Notes: generated by a model from the letters alone, not told the origin. Counted from the first letter of the stretch, positions 6,599 to 15,835 are shown. The stretch: 42,317 nucleotides of DNA from CAZSNT01 sp964607765 (GCA_964607765.1 CAZSNT010000084.1:1-42317); one strand, 5' to 3'. Program-made: numbers and translations.

Positions 6599-8485
6599 GT
6601 GGGGCTGTTCCGGACACAGAGCGTGAGGACGCGGCGATTCCTGCTTTGGCTGGGGGGCATCGCGTTCGTGGCGCTGGCCCTCAGGTTCGTGGTCTGCCTG
6701 GAACTGTCCGGTCACCCGTCCGTCAGGAGCCCGTGGCAGGGCACTGACATGGCGACGTACAAGCGGCTGGCCGCGGAGATTGCCGAGGGGCGCTTCCCGG
6801 ACCATTACTACTACCAGCCGTTCTATTATTCCGTGTTCCTGCCCGTGCTTTACCGGGTCTGCGGGGTCGGGGTCTGGCCCGTGCTGGTCGCGCAGGCGTT
6901 GCTGGGCGCCGGTGCTGTCTGGCTCACAGGTCTGATCGGTGCGCGGCTGTTCGGGCGTCGGGCGGGGTTGGTGGCTGCGGCGCTGCTGTGCCTGTGCCGG
7001 TCCCACATGTTCTACACGCCGTTCCTTCTGCTCGCCGTACTTCAGAGCTTCTGGATGGCGCTGCTGGTGTACCTGGTGCTCGGTGCCGCGGCACGCGGCC
7101 GGTGGCGGGACTGGCTGGCCGTTGCTGTGACCGCGGGCGCCGCGACACTGACGCGCGGCAACGTGATTCTGTTGCTGCCGGGCATTGCGCTTCTGTTCGC
7201 GTGGCGGCACCGGCGCAGACCGGCCCGGGTCGTTGCCGGCATCCTGGTGCTGCTGGCGGCGTGCTACGCGCCGCAGCTGCCGTTCGCCTGGCGCAATGCC
7301 CGGCATTTCGGACGCTGGGTCGGTCCCTCGTCGGCGGCCGATGCCGTTCTGGCGCTCGGCAATACGCCGGAAGCTCCACCGGGCGGGCTGTCTTACCCCC
7401 GCAGCTTCGAGGTGTGGATGGCACGCGCGAGCAAGCCGGGGGTTGACCGCGTACCGGTTTCGCGACAGATGCTCGGCTGGCTGCGGCGTGAACCGCTGGC
7501 TTTCGCGGAGCTCAAGTTCAAGACGTTTCTGTTGTTCTGGCATCGCCAGGAGATCCCGAACAACGTCTCGATGGCCGGGGAGGGGAGCCGCAGCGCGCTG
7601 TTGCGCGCGCCGTTGCTGGTTGACTTCTGGCTTCTCGGCGTTCTCGCCGTGTTCGGTATACTGGCGTTGTGTCGGACGCGCTCGACGGGGCGGCTTTTCC
7701 TGTACTACACGGTGGTCGTCTACTGCCTCAGTATCGTTCTGTTCTACATGCTGGCGCGGTTCCGTGTTCCCGTGCTTCCGCTGCTGAGCGTTTTTGCCGG
7801 CGGGGCGGTGGCTCGGGGGCTGCGCGTGTACAGGCGCCATCGTCGCGGCCGGGATGTGCGTCGGCCCGTGCTGTTCGGAGTACTGGGGCTGGTGTCTGCC
7901 GTGTTCATTGTAGTCTCGGGGATCGACACGTACCAACAGGTGTTCGAGAGCGCCGTGATGCGGCTCGCGCGACCCTACGGCGTGAACTGCGTGTCCGAGG
8001 AGAGTCTGTGCGTGTACGATCACGGGCCGCTGCGTTGCGGCGGCTGGCTGTTCTCCGCGTTGCCGGCTGAAGGCATGGTGTTGCGCAAGACGCTGCGCAT
8101 ACCCGCGGACGTGCAGCGGGCCGCGCCCACAGGCGCCTGTGCGGTCCACATTCCCTTCGACGGGCAGCCGGGCAGCCGCGTAGGCGTCATCGTGTCGGTT
8201 GCCGGCGGCAGCACAGGCAAGACGGAATTCGAGCTCAGCAATGCTCGCGGCGCGAAGTGGTGTGCCGTGTCCGTGCTGCCCGTTCCTGCTCCCGGCGACA
8301 CCGTCGAGGTCACGGTGGCAGCGCGTCCGCTTCGGGGCACGGTCTTCCTCGGCCTGGATCGCTACCGGGACTACGGCCGCACGCTGGCGCTCGGCGCCGG
8401 CGGCGTGGCTGTTCCGACCGGCTCGGAAGCGGGAATCGAGCTGGAGTGGACCAAGGGCTCCGACGGCTCGGGGTCATCGCCCTGA
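6599..8485 (+). CDS. GT39/ArnT-like membrane glycosyltransferase
   Basis: A 628-residue polytopic membrane protein of the dolichyl-phosphate-mannose/ArnT-like glycosyltransferase superfamily, which moves sugars from polyprenyl-phosphate donors onto proteins or lipids outside the inner membrane. It shows an N-terminal TM, a first external loop with an acidic Asp (GTDMATYKRLA), a YYYQPFYYSVFLPVLY segment, about ten further hydrophobic helices to residue ~450, and a soluble C-terminal domain of roughly 180 residues. The GTG start at 6599 is chosen because an AGGAGA Shine-Dalgarno lies just upstream. It is divergent from rplM and convergent with the HEAT-repeat gene 40 bp later. The donor and acceptor cannot be told from the sequence. 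Confidence 0.75.
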   Translation: MGLFRTQSVRTRRFLLWLGGIAFVALALRFVVCLELSGHPSVRSPWQGTDMATYKRLAAEIAEGRFPDHYYYQPFYYSVFLPVLYRVCGVGVWPVLVAQALLGAGAVWLTGLIGARLFGRRAGLVAAALLCLCRSHMFYTPFLLLAVLQSFWMALLVYLVLGAAARGRWRDWLAVAVTAGAATLTRGNVILLLPGIALLFAWRHRRRPARVVAGILVLLAACYAPQLPFAWRNARHFGRWVGPSSAADAVLALGNTPEAPPGGLSYPRSFEVWMARASKPGVDRVPVSRQMLGWLRREPLAFAELKFKTFLLFWHRQEIPNNVSMAGEGSRSALLRAPLLVDFWLLGVLAVFGILALCRTRSTGRLFLYYTVVVYCLSIVLFYMLARFRVPVLPLLSVFAGGAVARGLRVYRRHRRGRDVRRPVLFGVLGLVSAVFIVVSGIDTYQQVFESAVMRLARPYGVNCVSEESLCVYDHGPLRCGGWLFSALPAEGMVLRKTLRIPADVQRAAPTGACAVHIPFDGQPGSRVGVIVSVAGGSTGKTEFELSNARGAKWCAVSVLPVPAPGDTVEVTVAARPLRGTVFLGLDRYRDYGRTLALGAGGVAVPTGSEAGIELEWTKGSDGSGSSP

Positions 8486-8524
8486 CGCTCTCCCCGTTCC
8501 CCCCCCTCGCCCCCGGCACCCGCC

Positions 8525-10981
8525 CTACCTCCGGCGCGGTACCGTCCGGAGTTTCTGCTGGCGCGCGAGTTCGGAGCGGATGGTGTTGGCCAGGGCGGGG
8601 TCTGTGCCTTTGGCGATGAACTGTTGAAGCAGGTTGCGGCTGGCCGGTTCGCGGTTCGGGATCAGGGCGAGGGCGACTGATCTGCGGACGGCGGCCGACG
8701 GATCCTCCAGGTGCTTGCGGGCGATATTCAGCCAATCGGGGAACTTCTTCACACAAGCAATCCGGGCCGCCATGCCACGCAGCTGCGGGTTCTCGCTTTT
8801 CAGGCCGGTCTCCACCATCTTGGCAGCCTGCGGAACGGGCAGGCGGAACGCTTGCTGCAGCGCCAGCGTGCGCAAAGCGGGATCGGGGAATTCGAACACC
8901 TTCTCCAGGTCGGCGGGCGGCAGCGAATAGACCGCTCGGCGCAACCCCACCGCGGCCGCCTGTTGCACATCGGTCGACGTGTGATCCAGGCGTTTGAGAA
9001 AGAACGCTGCCGGGATCTTGCCGCGTGGGGCACTGGCGAGTGTCCGGACCGCGGCTGCGTGCAGCACGTCGGGGCCCTCCTCGGCAAGCTTGAGAAGGAA
9101 CGGCAGTGCCTCGGTGATATTGCCGGCGAGCAGCGGGACCAGCGGCGCGCGCTCCTCGGGCGGCACGGCCTCGTCGGCCACCACTAGCCGCAGTTGGGCA
9201 AAGGCCTGCTGATCCTTGAGCTGCACGAGTCGTTGGATGGCGGCGGATCGAACGGCGGATTCCGGGTCACGCGCCAGCTGACGCAGCAGTCCCATCGCAC
9301 GTGCGCCCAATTTGAAGAGGCCGGACACGAGGGTGCGGCGCACGTCCGGGTTGGGATCGCTGACCAACGGCGTGAGGGTTGCCAGGTCCTGGGCGGAGCC
9401 GGTCATGGTGCGCGTGTAGCTGCGCAGGGCGATCTGGCGGGTCTCGGCGTCGGGCGACTTCAGGCCCGTCTTCATGTAGTCGGCCATGATCTGTCGGCCC
9501 AAAGCGTCCTTCCGGCTCAGCAGCGCCTGCGTGGCTGCACGCTGGATCTTGGTGTCGGGGTCTCGCAGTGACTCGCTCAGGAACAGCTGCCAGTCCGGGA
9601 CGCTCCGCTGACAGGCTTGCTGGAGGGCGGCGCAGCGGATGTCCACGTCGTCGTCGAGCAAGAGGTCCACGATGATGTCCGTGGCGGTCACGGGAGGCAG
9701 TTTGTCGATCATCTGCAGGGCGGCCCGGCGCACATCCGCATGCGGACTGCTCACGAGCTTGCGGACCTGCGTCTCACTGAGCTGCGGCCCGAACGAGTGC
9801 AGCGCGCTGACCGCTGCCCTCCGCACGTCACCGGCGGGATAGTTGAGCATGGCGGCGAAGAAATCGAACTCGGGCCTGCGTTCCCCGGCGCCCGCCAGGA
9901 AGCGAACGGCTCGGGCGCGGAGCGCGGCCGGCGCGTTCCGCGCCAAGTCCAGCAGAATGGCGTGTCCCTCATCCTTGTACTGTCGCAGGTAGGTCACCAG
10001 CGTGGTGCGCTGCAGCATCGGCACGCGGCTGTCGTTCAGCACACCCTTGACATGCTCGAGGATGTCCGGAGCGTGGAACTGAACCAGCCGCTCCACGGCC
10101 CCGGCGCGGACAAGCGGCGACTCATCCTCCACAAGCCCCCGGAGTATGGCAAACGAGGCGGGGCCCAGCCGTCCCAGGATGCGAACCACTTCCTGTCTGA
10201 TTTTCGGGTCCTGATCGGTTGCGAGCGGCGCCAGCTTCTCAATCTGTGTCTTGGCGGGGATCTTCTTGGTGCTGAACGCCTGGAGCGCCAGGACGCGGAT
10301 TTCCCGATCCGGGTCGTTGAAGCAGGCGGCAATCAGGTCGGCGTCGAGCAGGTCGTTCACGTACCGGTGCAGCGTCAGGATGTTCTTGCGCACGACGGGA
10401 TCTTCATCCGCCAAGCCGCGGTTCAGCAAGTTGCGGATTGCGTCGTCGAACTGGAGCGGGGCGGCGCTCACAACCCCGGTCAGCCCGGTGCGGACGCCGA
10501 ACCTCGCGGTGAGGACGACATCCCTGAGCAGCGAACTGGCTATGCGCCGGACGTGCACGTTCTCGTCGACGATCAGCTGGAAGACGGGGCGTCGGGCCTG
10601 TGGCGGGATGGCGCGGTGTTCGGACAGGGCGACCACCGCCGACCGGCGCACCACATGGTCGGTGTCGGACAGCGCCCGGATCACGGCCTGTATGGCCTGC
10701 TGGGAAAGGTGGTATTTGCCCAGAATCAGCACGGCGCGACGGCGCAGTGCGTTGTCCTTGCTGGTCATGTCGGCAATGCATTTGGCGATCGTCTCGCCCT
10801 CGGTCTCTCGCGTCTCGGGTGCTGCCGGACCGGCCTGTGCCGCAACGCTCTGCAGGGGGGGAGGGGGCGGCGCGGGGTTGGCGGCCGGATTCTGCTGTGC
10901 CAGGGCCAGGCTGCCGGTGAGAAGCGTCTGACAGACCTGAAGGCCGATCCCGAGCAGAGCTGCTTTGCCGCGTGCCGTCAA
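8525..10981 (-). CDS. exported HEAT-repeat protein downstream of dnaJ
   Basis: An 818-residue protein made almost entirely of HEAT/PBS-lyase-type repeats, about 30-40 residues each, with recurring D-x-x-VRRxAV or D-P-x-IRxEVV signatures from residue ~70 to the end (e.g. DTDHVVRRSAVVAL, DQDPKIRQEVVRIL, DPDTKIQRAATQAL). Such solenoids are protein-binding scaffolds. The N-terminus (KAALLGIGLQVCQTLLTGSLALAQQ) looks like a Sec signal peptide followed by a Pro-rich linker, so it probably acts in the periplasm. The start is a TTG at 10981 with AGGA 10 nt upstream, only 15 bp after the dnaJ stop, so it is probably the last gene of a grpE-dnaJ operon. Its partner is unknown. Confidence 0.8.
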   Translation of the reverse strand: MTARGKAALLGIGLQVCQTLLTGSLALAQQNPAANPAPPPPPLQSVAAQAGPAAPETRETEGETIAKCIADMTSKDNALRRRAVLILGKYHLSQQAIQAVIRALSDTDHVVRRSAVVALSEHRAIPPQARRPVFQLIVDENVHVRRIASSLLRDVVLTARFGVRTGLTGVVSAAPLQFDDAIRNLLNRGLADEDPVVRKNILTLHRYVNDLLDADLIAACFNDPDREIRVLALQAFSTKKIPAKTQIEKLAPLATDQDPKIRQEVVRILGRLGPASFAILRGLVEDESPLVRAGAVERLVQFHAPDILEHVKGVLNDSRVPMLQRTTLVTYLRQYKDEGHAILLDLARNAPAALRARAVRFLAGAGERRPEFDFFAAMLNYPAGDVRRAAVSALHSFGPQLSETQVRKLVSSPHADVRRAALQMIDKLPPVTATDIIVDLLLDDDVDIRCAALQQACQRSVPDWQLFLSESLRDPDTKIQRAATQALLSRKDALGRQIMADYMKTGLKSPDAETRQIALRSYTRTMTGSAQDLATLTPLVSDPNPDVRRTLVSGLFKLGARAMGLLRQLARDPESAVRSAAIQRLVQLKDQQAFAQLRLVVADEAVPPEERAPLVPLLAGNITEALPFLLKLAEEGPDVLHAAAVRTLASAPRGKIPAAFFLKRLDHTSTDVQQAAAVGLRRAVYSLPPADLEKVFEFPDPALRTLALQQAFRLPVPQAAKMVETGLKSENPQLRGMAARIACVKKFPDWLNIARKHLEDPSAAVRRSVALALIPNREPASRNLLQQFIAKGTDPALANTIRSELARQQKLRTVPRRR

Positions 10982-10996
10982 GGTCGTGGTGTCCTG

Positions 10997-12109
10997 TCAG
11001 GAGAAGAACCGCTTCGCTTTGTCCAGGAAGTCGCGCAGTCGCGGATGCACGCGATCATCGCACATCTCAGCAAACTCCTGAAGCTGCTTGCGCTGGGCGG
11101 ACGTCAGGTTAGTGGGTATCTCGACAGCTACCCGCACGTGCTGATCGCCGCGGCCGTAGCCTTGCAACGACGGCACACCCTTGCCGCGAAGTCTGAATAC
11201 CGTGCCGCTCTGAGTCCCGGGCGGGATCTTGAGTTCCGCGGCTCCGCCGATGGTCGGCACTTTGAGCGTCCCGCCCAGCGCGGCGACTGTGAAGGGAATC
11301 GGCACCTCGCAGAACAGGTCATCGTCGTCGCGCTGGAACAGGTCGTGTTCCCGCACGTGCAGCACAACGTAGAGATCGCCTTGCGGCCCGCCGCGTCGCC
11401 CCGCTTCACCCTCGCCCCCAACGCGCAGCCGCGATCCGGTCCGCACGCCGGCGGGGATGTGGATCTGTATGCGCTTGCGCTTCTTGACGACGCCCTCGCC
11501 TCGGCACTGTCTGCACGGCGTGTCGATCTGTTCCCCCGCACCCCCGCACTGCGGGCAGCGCTGCCGGATGCTGAAGAAGCCCTGCGCCATGGTGACCTGC
11601 CCGGTTCCGTGGCAGGTGCCGCATTGCCGGCGCGAGGTGCCCGGCTCGCAGCCCTGGCCTTCGCAACGGCTGCAGGTTTCGGAGCGCGGCACCTCAATGT
11701 GCCGGTCTGCGCCGAAGACGGCCTCCTCAAAGGCTATTTCGAGGTCATAGCGCAGATCCGCACCGGGGCGCGGCCCGGTCTGGCGCCGACTCGATCCGCC
11801 GCCAAAGAAACTCTCGAACCCGCCGCCGAAGAACTGGCTGAAGATATCGAAGGGGTCGACTGTCTCGGCCGAGCCGCGATGGCCACGCGTGTAGGCGTCG
11901 TGGCCGTAGCGGTCGTAGAGGCGCCGCTTGTCGTCGTCGCTGAGCACCTCGTAAGAAGCCGAGACCTCTTTGAACTGCTCTTCCGCTTCCTTGTCGCCCG
12001 GATTCTTGTCGGGGTGATACTTGAGGGCGAGCTTACGGTAGGCGCGTTTGATGTCGTCAGCGGAAGCTGATCGGTCGACTCCGAGAGTCTCGTAGTAGTC
12101 TTTGGCCAT
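10997..12109 (-). CDS. dnaJ: chaperone protein DnaJ
   Basis: DnaJ delivers unfolded clients to DnaK and stimulates its ATPase. The 370-residue protein is a full type I member. It has an N-terminal J domain with HPD at residues 32-34, a Gly/Phe-rich linker (FFGGGFESFFGGG), four zinc-finger repeats (CSRCEGQG, CGTCHGTG, CPQCGGAG, CRQCRGEG) and the client-binding C-terminal domains ending in a VHPRLRDFLDKAKRFF tail. A GGAAG Shine-Dalgarno lies 6 nt before the ATG. It sits 13 bp after grpE and 15 bp before the HEAT gene. dnaK is not in the window, and no CIRCE element was found upstream of grpE. Confidence 0.97.
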   Translation of the reverse strand: MAKDYYETLGVDRSASADDIKRAYRKLALKYHPDKNPGDKEAEEQFKEVSASYEVLSDDDKRRLYDRYGHDAYTRGHRGSAETVDPFDIFSQFFGGGFESFFGGGSSRRQTGPRPGADLRYDLEIAFEEAVFGADRHIEVPRSETCSRCEGQGCEPGTSRRQCGTCHGTGQVTMAQGFFSIRQRCPQCGGAGEQIDTPCRQCRGEGVVKKRKRIQIHIPAGVRTGSRLRVGGEGEAGRRGGPQGDLYVVLHVREHDLFQRDDDDLFCEVPIPFTVAALGGTLKVPTIGGAAELKIPPGTQSGTVFRLRGKGVPSLQGYGRGDQHVRVAVEIPTNLTSAQRKQLQEFAEMCDDRVHPRLRDFLDKAKRFFS

Positions 12110-12122
12110 GCTTAGCTTCCAC

Positions 12123-12752
12123 TCACTGGGCGTTCTCTGCGGTGTCTTCGGTGTCCGTCGCTTCCTCGGCCGGCCCGGAGCTGACGACCACGGCAGCCGG
12201 GCGCACCAGGCGCTCGCCTACGCGGTATCCGGCTTTCCACTCGCGCACGATCGCGCCTTCCGGCACGGTGTCTGACGGCTCCTGCGCAAGCGCCTCGTGC
12301 AGCGTGGGATCGAACGGTTCGCCGAGCGTCTTCACCGCGGTGACGCCGAGATTCTCGAGCGTGCGCTTGAACTCGCTGTGGATCAGGTCCATGCCTTGTT
12401 TCAGGCTGGCGCCGTCCGTATCCTGCTCCGCATGGTCCAAGGCCATCTGGAAGTGGTCGAGAACCGTGAGGAACTCCTGGACGGTCAACGCTTTGGTCGT
12501 CGTCCGGATATCGGCAAACTCTCGCTGCGTCCGCTTCCGGTAGTTGTCCAGCTCGGCCTTGGCCCGGAGCAGCTTGTCGTTCGCTTCCTGGAGCAGGGCT
12601 TCATACTGTGCCTGGGGCGGTTCGACCGGGGCCGCCTCCGCCTCCGCCTCTTCAGGTGCGGTCTCCGCAACGGGTGTGTCCTGCGCTTTCTCCGCTTCCG
12701 CGGCTTTGGGCGCAGCCGTTTTCTTCGTTCCCTTCTTGCGCGTCTTCTTCAT
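12123..12752 (-). CDS. grpE: nucleotide exchange factor GrpE
   Basis: GrpE releases ADP from DnaK. From the ATG at 12752 the protein has 209 residues: a Lys-rich then Glu/Ala-rich low-complexity N-terminus, the long dimerisation helix (ANDKLLRAKAELDNYRKRTQREFADIR), and the compact C-terminal beta domain with the family signature (FDPTLHEALAQEPSDTVPEGAIVREWKAGYRVGERLVRPA in the terminal third). The frame stays open for 30 codons upstream to an ATG at 12842. Those residues do not resemble GrpE and have no ribosome-binding site, so the inner start is preferred; it has GAGGAAG about 14 nt upstream, a rather long spacing. First gene of a grpE-dnaJ-HEAT operon. Confidence 0.93.
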   Translation of the reverse strand: MKKTRKKGTKKTAAPKAAEAEKAQDTPVAETAPEEAEAEAAPVEPPQAQYEALLQEANDKLLRAKAELDNYRKRTQREFADIRTTTKALTVQEFLTVLDHFQMALDHAEQDTDGASLKQGMDLIHSEFKRTLENLGVTAVKTLGEPFDPTLHEALAQEPSDTVPEGAIVREWKAGYRVGERLVRPAAVVVSSGPAEEATDTEDTAENAQ

Positions 12753-13093
12753 AGTCGGCAACAGTGCTTCCTCGGTTCCTCTCTGATCCCTGATACTCTC
12801 CGCCGGTGGCGGGGCGTGGGCCGGATTGCTCAAAAAGAGCATATAATCTGACGCGTGAACGCGACTTTTCCAGTCTCAGAGCGGCTGACATAGGATGCAG
12901 GGCCCAACGCATCAGACAGGACAGTGATACGAGCGCCTGAGCTTCATGGGCACGGGCAGCCGACAGTGCGTAGCCGTTGAGCTGTGGGTGAACGCAGAAC
13001 TCAGACCGTGGCAGAACCGGCTGCCCCTCAGGCGGCTGTCTGGCTTCGCAACAGCCGTGCTCCCGCGCCCGCACCACGTCTCCACCGGCCTGC

Positions 13094-13135
13094 TTGACCC
13101 CGCGTCTGTTTGGCTGTACTAGTACGATAGTACAG
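13094..13135 (+). promoter_or_regulatory. GntR operator candidate overlapping a promoter
   Basis: A perfect inverted repeat, CTGTACTA (13114-13121) and TAGTACAG (13128-13135) separated by six bases, stands 13 bp before the gntR-family start. TTGACC at 13094-13099 could be a -35 box with the -10 region 17 bp later (13117-13122) inside the palindrome, so a bound repressor would block the polymerase. Palindromes with GTAC cores are typical of GntR-family sites. Autoregulation of the operon is inferred. Confidence 0.6.
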
Positions 13136-13148
13136 CAAGGGAGCATGC

Positions 13149-13544
13149 ATGCTTATTCGGGTTGAGCCGAATGCGGACGTGCCGGTGTTCCAGCAGATCG
13201 TCGACCAGGTCAAGGCGGCGATCGCGCGGGGCGCGTGCCGGCCGGGGGATGTGATCCCATCGGTCCGGCAGATGGCCGCGGACAGTCTGGTCAACCCGAA
13301 CACGGTCGCACGCTCGTACCGGGAGCTGGAACGCGAGGGCGTGGTCGTGACACGGCGTGGATTCGGCGTGATCGTGGCCCCGAACGCGACGGAGCGTTGT
13401 CGACAGGACCGACGGACCGCCATCCGGGATGGTATCGCCGAGCTCGTGCGCGATGCGTTGGACGCGGGGCTTACCCCGTGCGATGTCCGCAACGCGTTGG
13501 AGGAGGCCCTGGGTGGAGGCACCGGGACGGGGGAGGCCGAGTGA
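13149..13544 (+). CDS. GntR-family transcriptional regulator, YtrA type
   Basis: A 131-residue DNA-binding repressor of the short YtrA subfamily. The winged helix-turn-helix covers residues ~10-75 (PVFQQIVDQVKAAIARG, then PGDVIPSVRQMAADSLVNPNTVARSYRELEREGVV with the recognition helix). The wing TRRGFGVIV follows, then a ~55-residue C-terminal helical tail that in this subfamily only dimerises. AAGGGAG lies 5 nt before the ATG. It is the first gene of a four-gene block with two permeases and an ATPase, the arrangement of ytrA-ytrBC-like ABC operons, and has a perfect inverted repeat just upstream. YtrA relatives respond to cell-envelope stress or antibiotics; the signal here is unknown. Confidence 0.9.
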   Translation: MLIRVEPNADVPVFQQIVDQVKAAIARGACRPGDVIPSVRQMAADSLVNPNTVARSYRELEREGVVVTRRGFGVIVAPNATERCRQDRRTAIRDGIAELVRDALDAGLTPCDVRNALEEALGGGTGTGEAE

Positions 13545-13599
13545 TGGGCGGATCTGTGAACAGGAAGGTCGCGAAGTTCGCAAAGGGGGACGGTCGGGA

Positions 13600-15675
13600 A
13601 TGACCGGTGCACCATCCATCCAGTCATCTTCGGTTCAGTCGGGGACGTTCCATACCCCGTTCCTCACATTGCTGCGCAAGGAGTGGCGGCAGCAGCGTTG
13701 GCTGGTTCTGGCCCTGCCATGTCTCGGTCCGTTTGCGGTTGCCCTGTGCTGGCCGTTTTCTCCTGATGTTGCGGTCATTGTCGCCGCTGGCTTTCCGTGG
13801 CTGTGGTGTCCGGCCCTGCTCGGGGCGAGTACGTTCGCGGCCGATGTTGAGGAAGGCACGGGCCGGTTCCTGATGCAGATGCCTGTCAGCGAGACGGTCG
13901 TGTTCCGGGCGAAACTCCTGTTCGTGTTGACTGCCTCGCTGCTGCCGGCCTCGGTCTGGTGCGCGCTGTGCTTCGTTCCGGCCCTGAGTGAGCCGGTCGG
14001 TTCCGTGGTGAGGTCGCTGAACCACGCCATTCCGAGAGTCGGCGCCGATGTGCCCCTGTCCGGTGCGATGGTCACGTCCCTGTTATTGACGGGGCTTTGG
14101 GCCGGGATTGCGGCGGGCATGCAGACGGGCGTTCTCGGCACGGCTGTGCTGTGTCTGATACTGGGGATTCCGGCCGCCGCGTGGCTGTTCGGTTGCGTCG
14201 TGCTGCTTAACGTCATGTTGCCCGGCGTCTGGCCTGTCTTCGTGCTTGTGACGTGGGCGTTGCTGCTGTCCCTGGCCGGAGGCCGAATGTCGTTCCGGTT
14301 GAGGGCGAGGACGTCCGGGGCCCGTTTGATGACAGCGACTCTCATCGTTCTCGCGTACCTGCTCGCCACGGGTGCGCCGGTTGCGGGTGTGTATGCGCGT
14401 TTTCTGTTGATGGGGCCGTCGGGGCACACGGGGGCTGAGGCGTCTGCAAAGGAGCGGTGGGCATACGCATGCCCAGCCGGTCGTTCAGCGCCCTCACACG
14501 TGGCCGTCCTCTGTTCGTTGCCGTGGGGGACGGGCGAGAGGGTGGCCTTTGTTGACGCGGACACGGGTGGTTGGCAGTGGTTCAGCCTCTGGCGGCAGAC
14601 TCGTTTCGCCCCAATCGACTACGGGGGATGGTCACGGGATCTGCTCTGGTCTCCGGACGGTCAGAAGTGTCTGCTGATGTCCACTCAGCGTGTGCTCTGG
14701 CCGCTGTACGCCCCCCATCCTGCAAAGGCTCTTGACGGGGGGCCGCGCTGGCGTCTGGGGGTGGTCGAGCCGGCGCACGGGATGTCATTCGTCGAAGTGC
14801 TTGACGGCGGACAGAGGCTCTGGCCGGCATGTGGCTGGTTCGACAACGAAACCGTGTTCGTGTGTGACGACACCGGCGTCACGTTTGTGAAGACGACAAC
14901 GGGGGAACGACACTGTTGCCGGCTCGACGCTCGCGAACACCGATTCGTGCGCGCCGGGTTCGTGACTGACTCAGCCGTGCTCGTTTGGTGCAGCGACCAT
15001 TCCGCGGCAGACCGCCATGCCGACCCAACCCTCACTCTCTATCGGTGTGTGCCGGGGGCGGCAGGAGCAGAGGAGGTGGTGCTGCGCGGCGTCGTGCCCT
15101 TGCCGTCGCAGCCCCCTGTCGCGGTGTCGGCTGACGGCAGGTGGGTGGCGGCAAAGGCCGATCTGTCGCCGGCCCACCCCGATGCTGGCTCGATCCTTGT
15201 TGGTGATCTTCGGACCGGGGTGGTGCGTCCCCTTGACATGCCGGCGGGAGCGAGACAGCTCGATGCGTGGTGTGTCCATGGTTCGCCGGCGTTCCTGCGG
15301 AGTTCGCAGCTTGTGGTGCTGCTGGCGCGAGGAGTGATCGGCCTTTACGATCCAGTCACCGGCGTATGGCGAACGGTGCCGGTGCGCGAGTATGCAGAGA
15401 GGGCCGACTGCCGTAGGCCAGGTCTGGCCCCGACGCTGAGCATCTCTCCGGATGAAAGCTGCGTCGCCGTGCTCTGGCCGTCCAAGCGACTGGCGGTCGG
15501 CGTGGAGTTGGACAGTGGCCGGACCTGGCCTATCTGGACAGGGGAGCTGCACGCGCAGTGCCTTCGCTGGCATGGCAATGATGTGCTTCTGTTGGATACG
15601 GAGCAAGAACAATGGATGGCACAGTGGCTGGTTGACCGGGAAGGCGGCGGGGTCCGGCCGCTGCTGCGGGAATGA
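13600..15675 (+). CDS. ABC-2-type permease fused to C-terminal beta-propeller (copy 1)
   Basis: The ATG at 13600 (GGGGGA upstream) gives 691 residues, 55 bp after the regulator. The N-terminal ~285 residues are a membrane domain: the LRKEWRQQRW amphipathic start, a cytoplasmic loop after the second TM with DVEEGTGRFLMQMPVSE as in ABC-2 exporters, and about seven TM helices. The remaining ~400 residues are soluble with propeller-like blades (WSPDGQKCLL, SADGRWVAAK, VGDLRTGVVRPL, LYDPVTGVWRTV, SISPDESCVAV). By the positive-inside rule (RMSFRLRARTSGARL before the last TM) the propeller would face the periplasm. The substrate is unknown. The domain call is from motifs only, but the second permease has the same architecture. 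Confidence 0.72.
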   Translation: MTGAPSIQSSSVQSGTFHTPFLTLLRKEWRQQRWLVLALPCLGPFAVALCWPFSPDVAVIVAAGFPWLWCPALLGASTFAADVEEGTGRFLMQMPVSETVVFRAKLLFVLTASLLPASVWCALCFVPALSEPVGSVVRSLNHAIPRVGADVPLSGAMVTSLLLTGLWAGIAAGMQTGVLGTAVLCLILGIPAAAWLFGCVVLLNVMLPGVWPVFVLVTWALLLSLAGGRMSFRLRARTSGARLMTATLIVLAYLLATGAPVAGVYARFLLMGPSGHTGAEASAKERWAYACPAGRSAPSHVAVLCSLPWGTGERVAFVDADTGGWQWFSLWRQTRFAPIDYGGWSRDLLWSPDGQKCLLMSTQRVLWPLYAPHPAKALDGGPRWRLGVVEPAHGMSFVEVLDGGQRLWPACGWFDNETVFVCDDTGVTFVKTTTGERHCCRLDAREHRFVRAGFVTDSAVLVWCSDHSAADRHADPTLTLYRCVPGAAGAEEVVLRGVVPLPSQPPVAVSADGRWVAAKADLSPAHPDAGSILVGDLRTGVVRPLDMPAGARQLDAWCVHGSPAFLRSSQLVVLLARGVIGLYDPVTGVWRTVPVREYAERADCRRPGLAPTLSISPDESCVAVLWPSKRLAVGVELDSGRTWPIWTGELHAQCLRWHGNDVLLLDTEQEQWMAQWLVDREGGGVRPLLRE

Positions 15676-15701
15676 CGGATTCGGGTGGAGCGCTGTCGGT
15701 G

Positions 15702-15794
15702 GATTCGATGGATTCGATGGAATCGATGGGATCGATTCGGGAAGGAAGCATGGAGCCCCATTCGACTCGTTCGACTCGTTCGATTCACTCGACC
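15702..15794. repeat. two 9-bp tandem repeat blocks between the permease genes
   Basis: Four imperfect 9-mers of the type GATTCGATG fill 15702-15737. Three to four 9-mers of the type TTCGACTCG fill 15761-15794. Both lie in the ~160-bp spacer between the two permease genes, before the TTG start of the second. The frame of the second permease is open through them, giving repeated Gly-Phe-Asp and Asp-Ser-Phe, but this is probably untranslated. Confidence 0.7.
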
Positions 15795-15835
15795 GGCCCG
15801 AACCACGGCCGGCGCAAGAGCTCTGGAGATCTCAT

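Noticed and set aside
6566..8149. 527-aa minus-strand open frame over the glycosyltransferase
   Set aside because: Composition (His/Gln/Arg/Pro) is typical for the complement of a membrane-protein gene.
9617..12070. 817-aa plus-strand open frame over the HEAT gene and dnaJ
   Set aside because: Antisense to DnaJ with intact HPD and zinc motifs; no domain of its own.
12753..13148. CIRCE or sigma32 promoter upstream of grpE
   Set aside because: No TTAGCACTC/GAGTGCTAA inverted repeat and no good heat-shock consensus could be found; apart from the GntR site this ~300-bp spacer holds nothing I can name.
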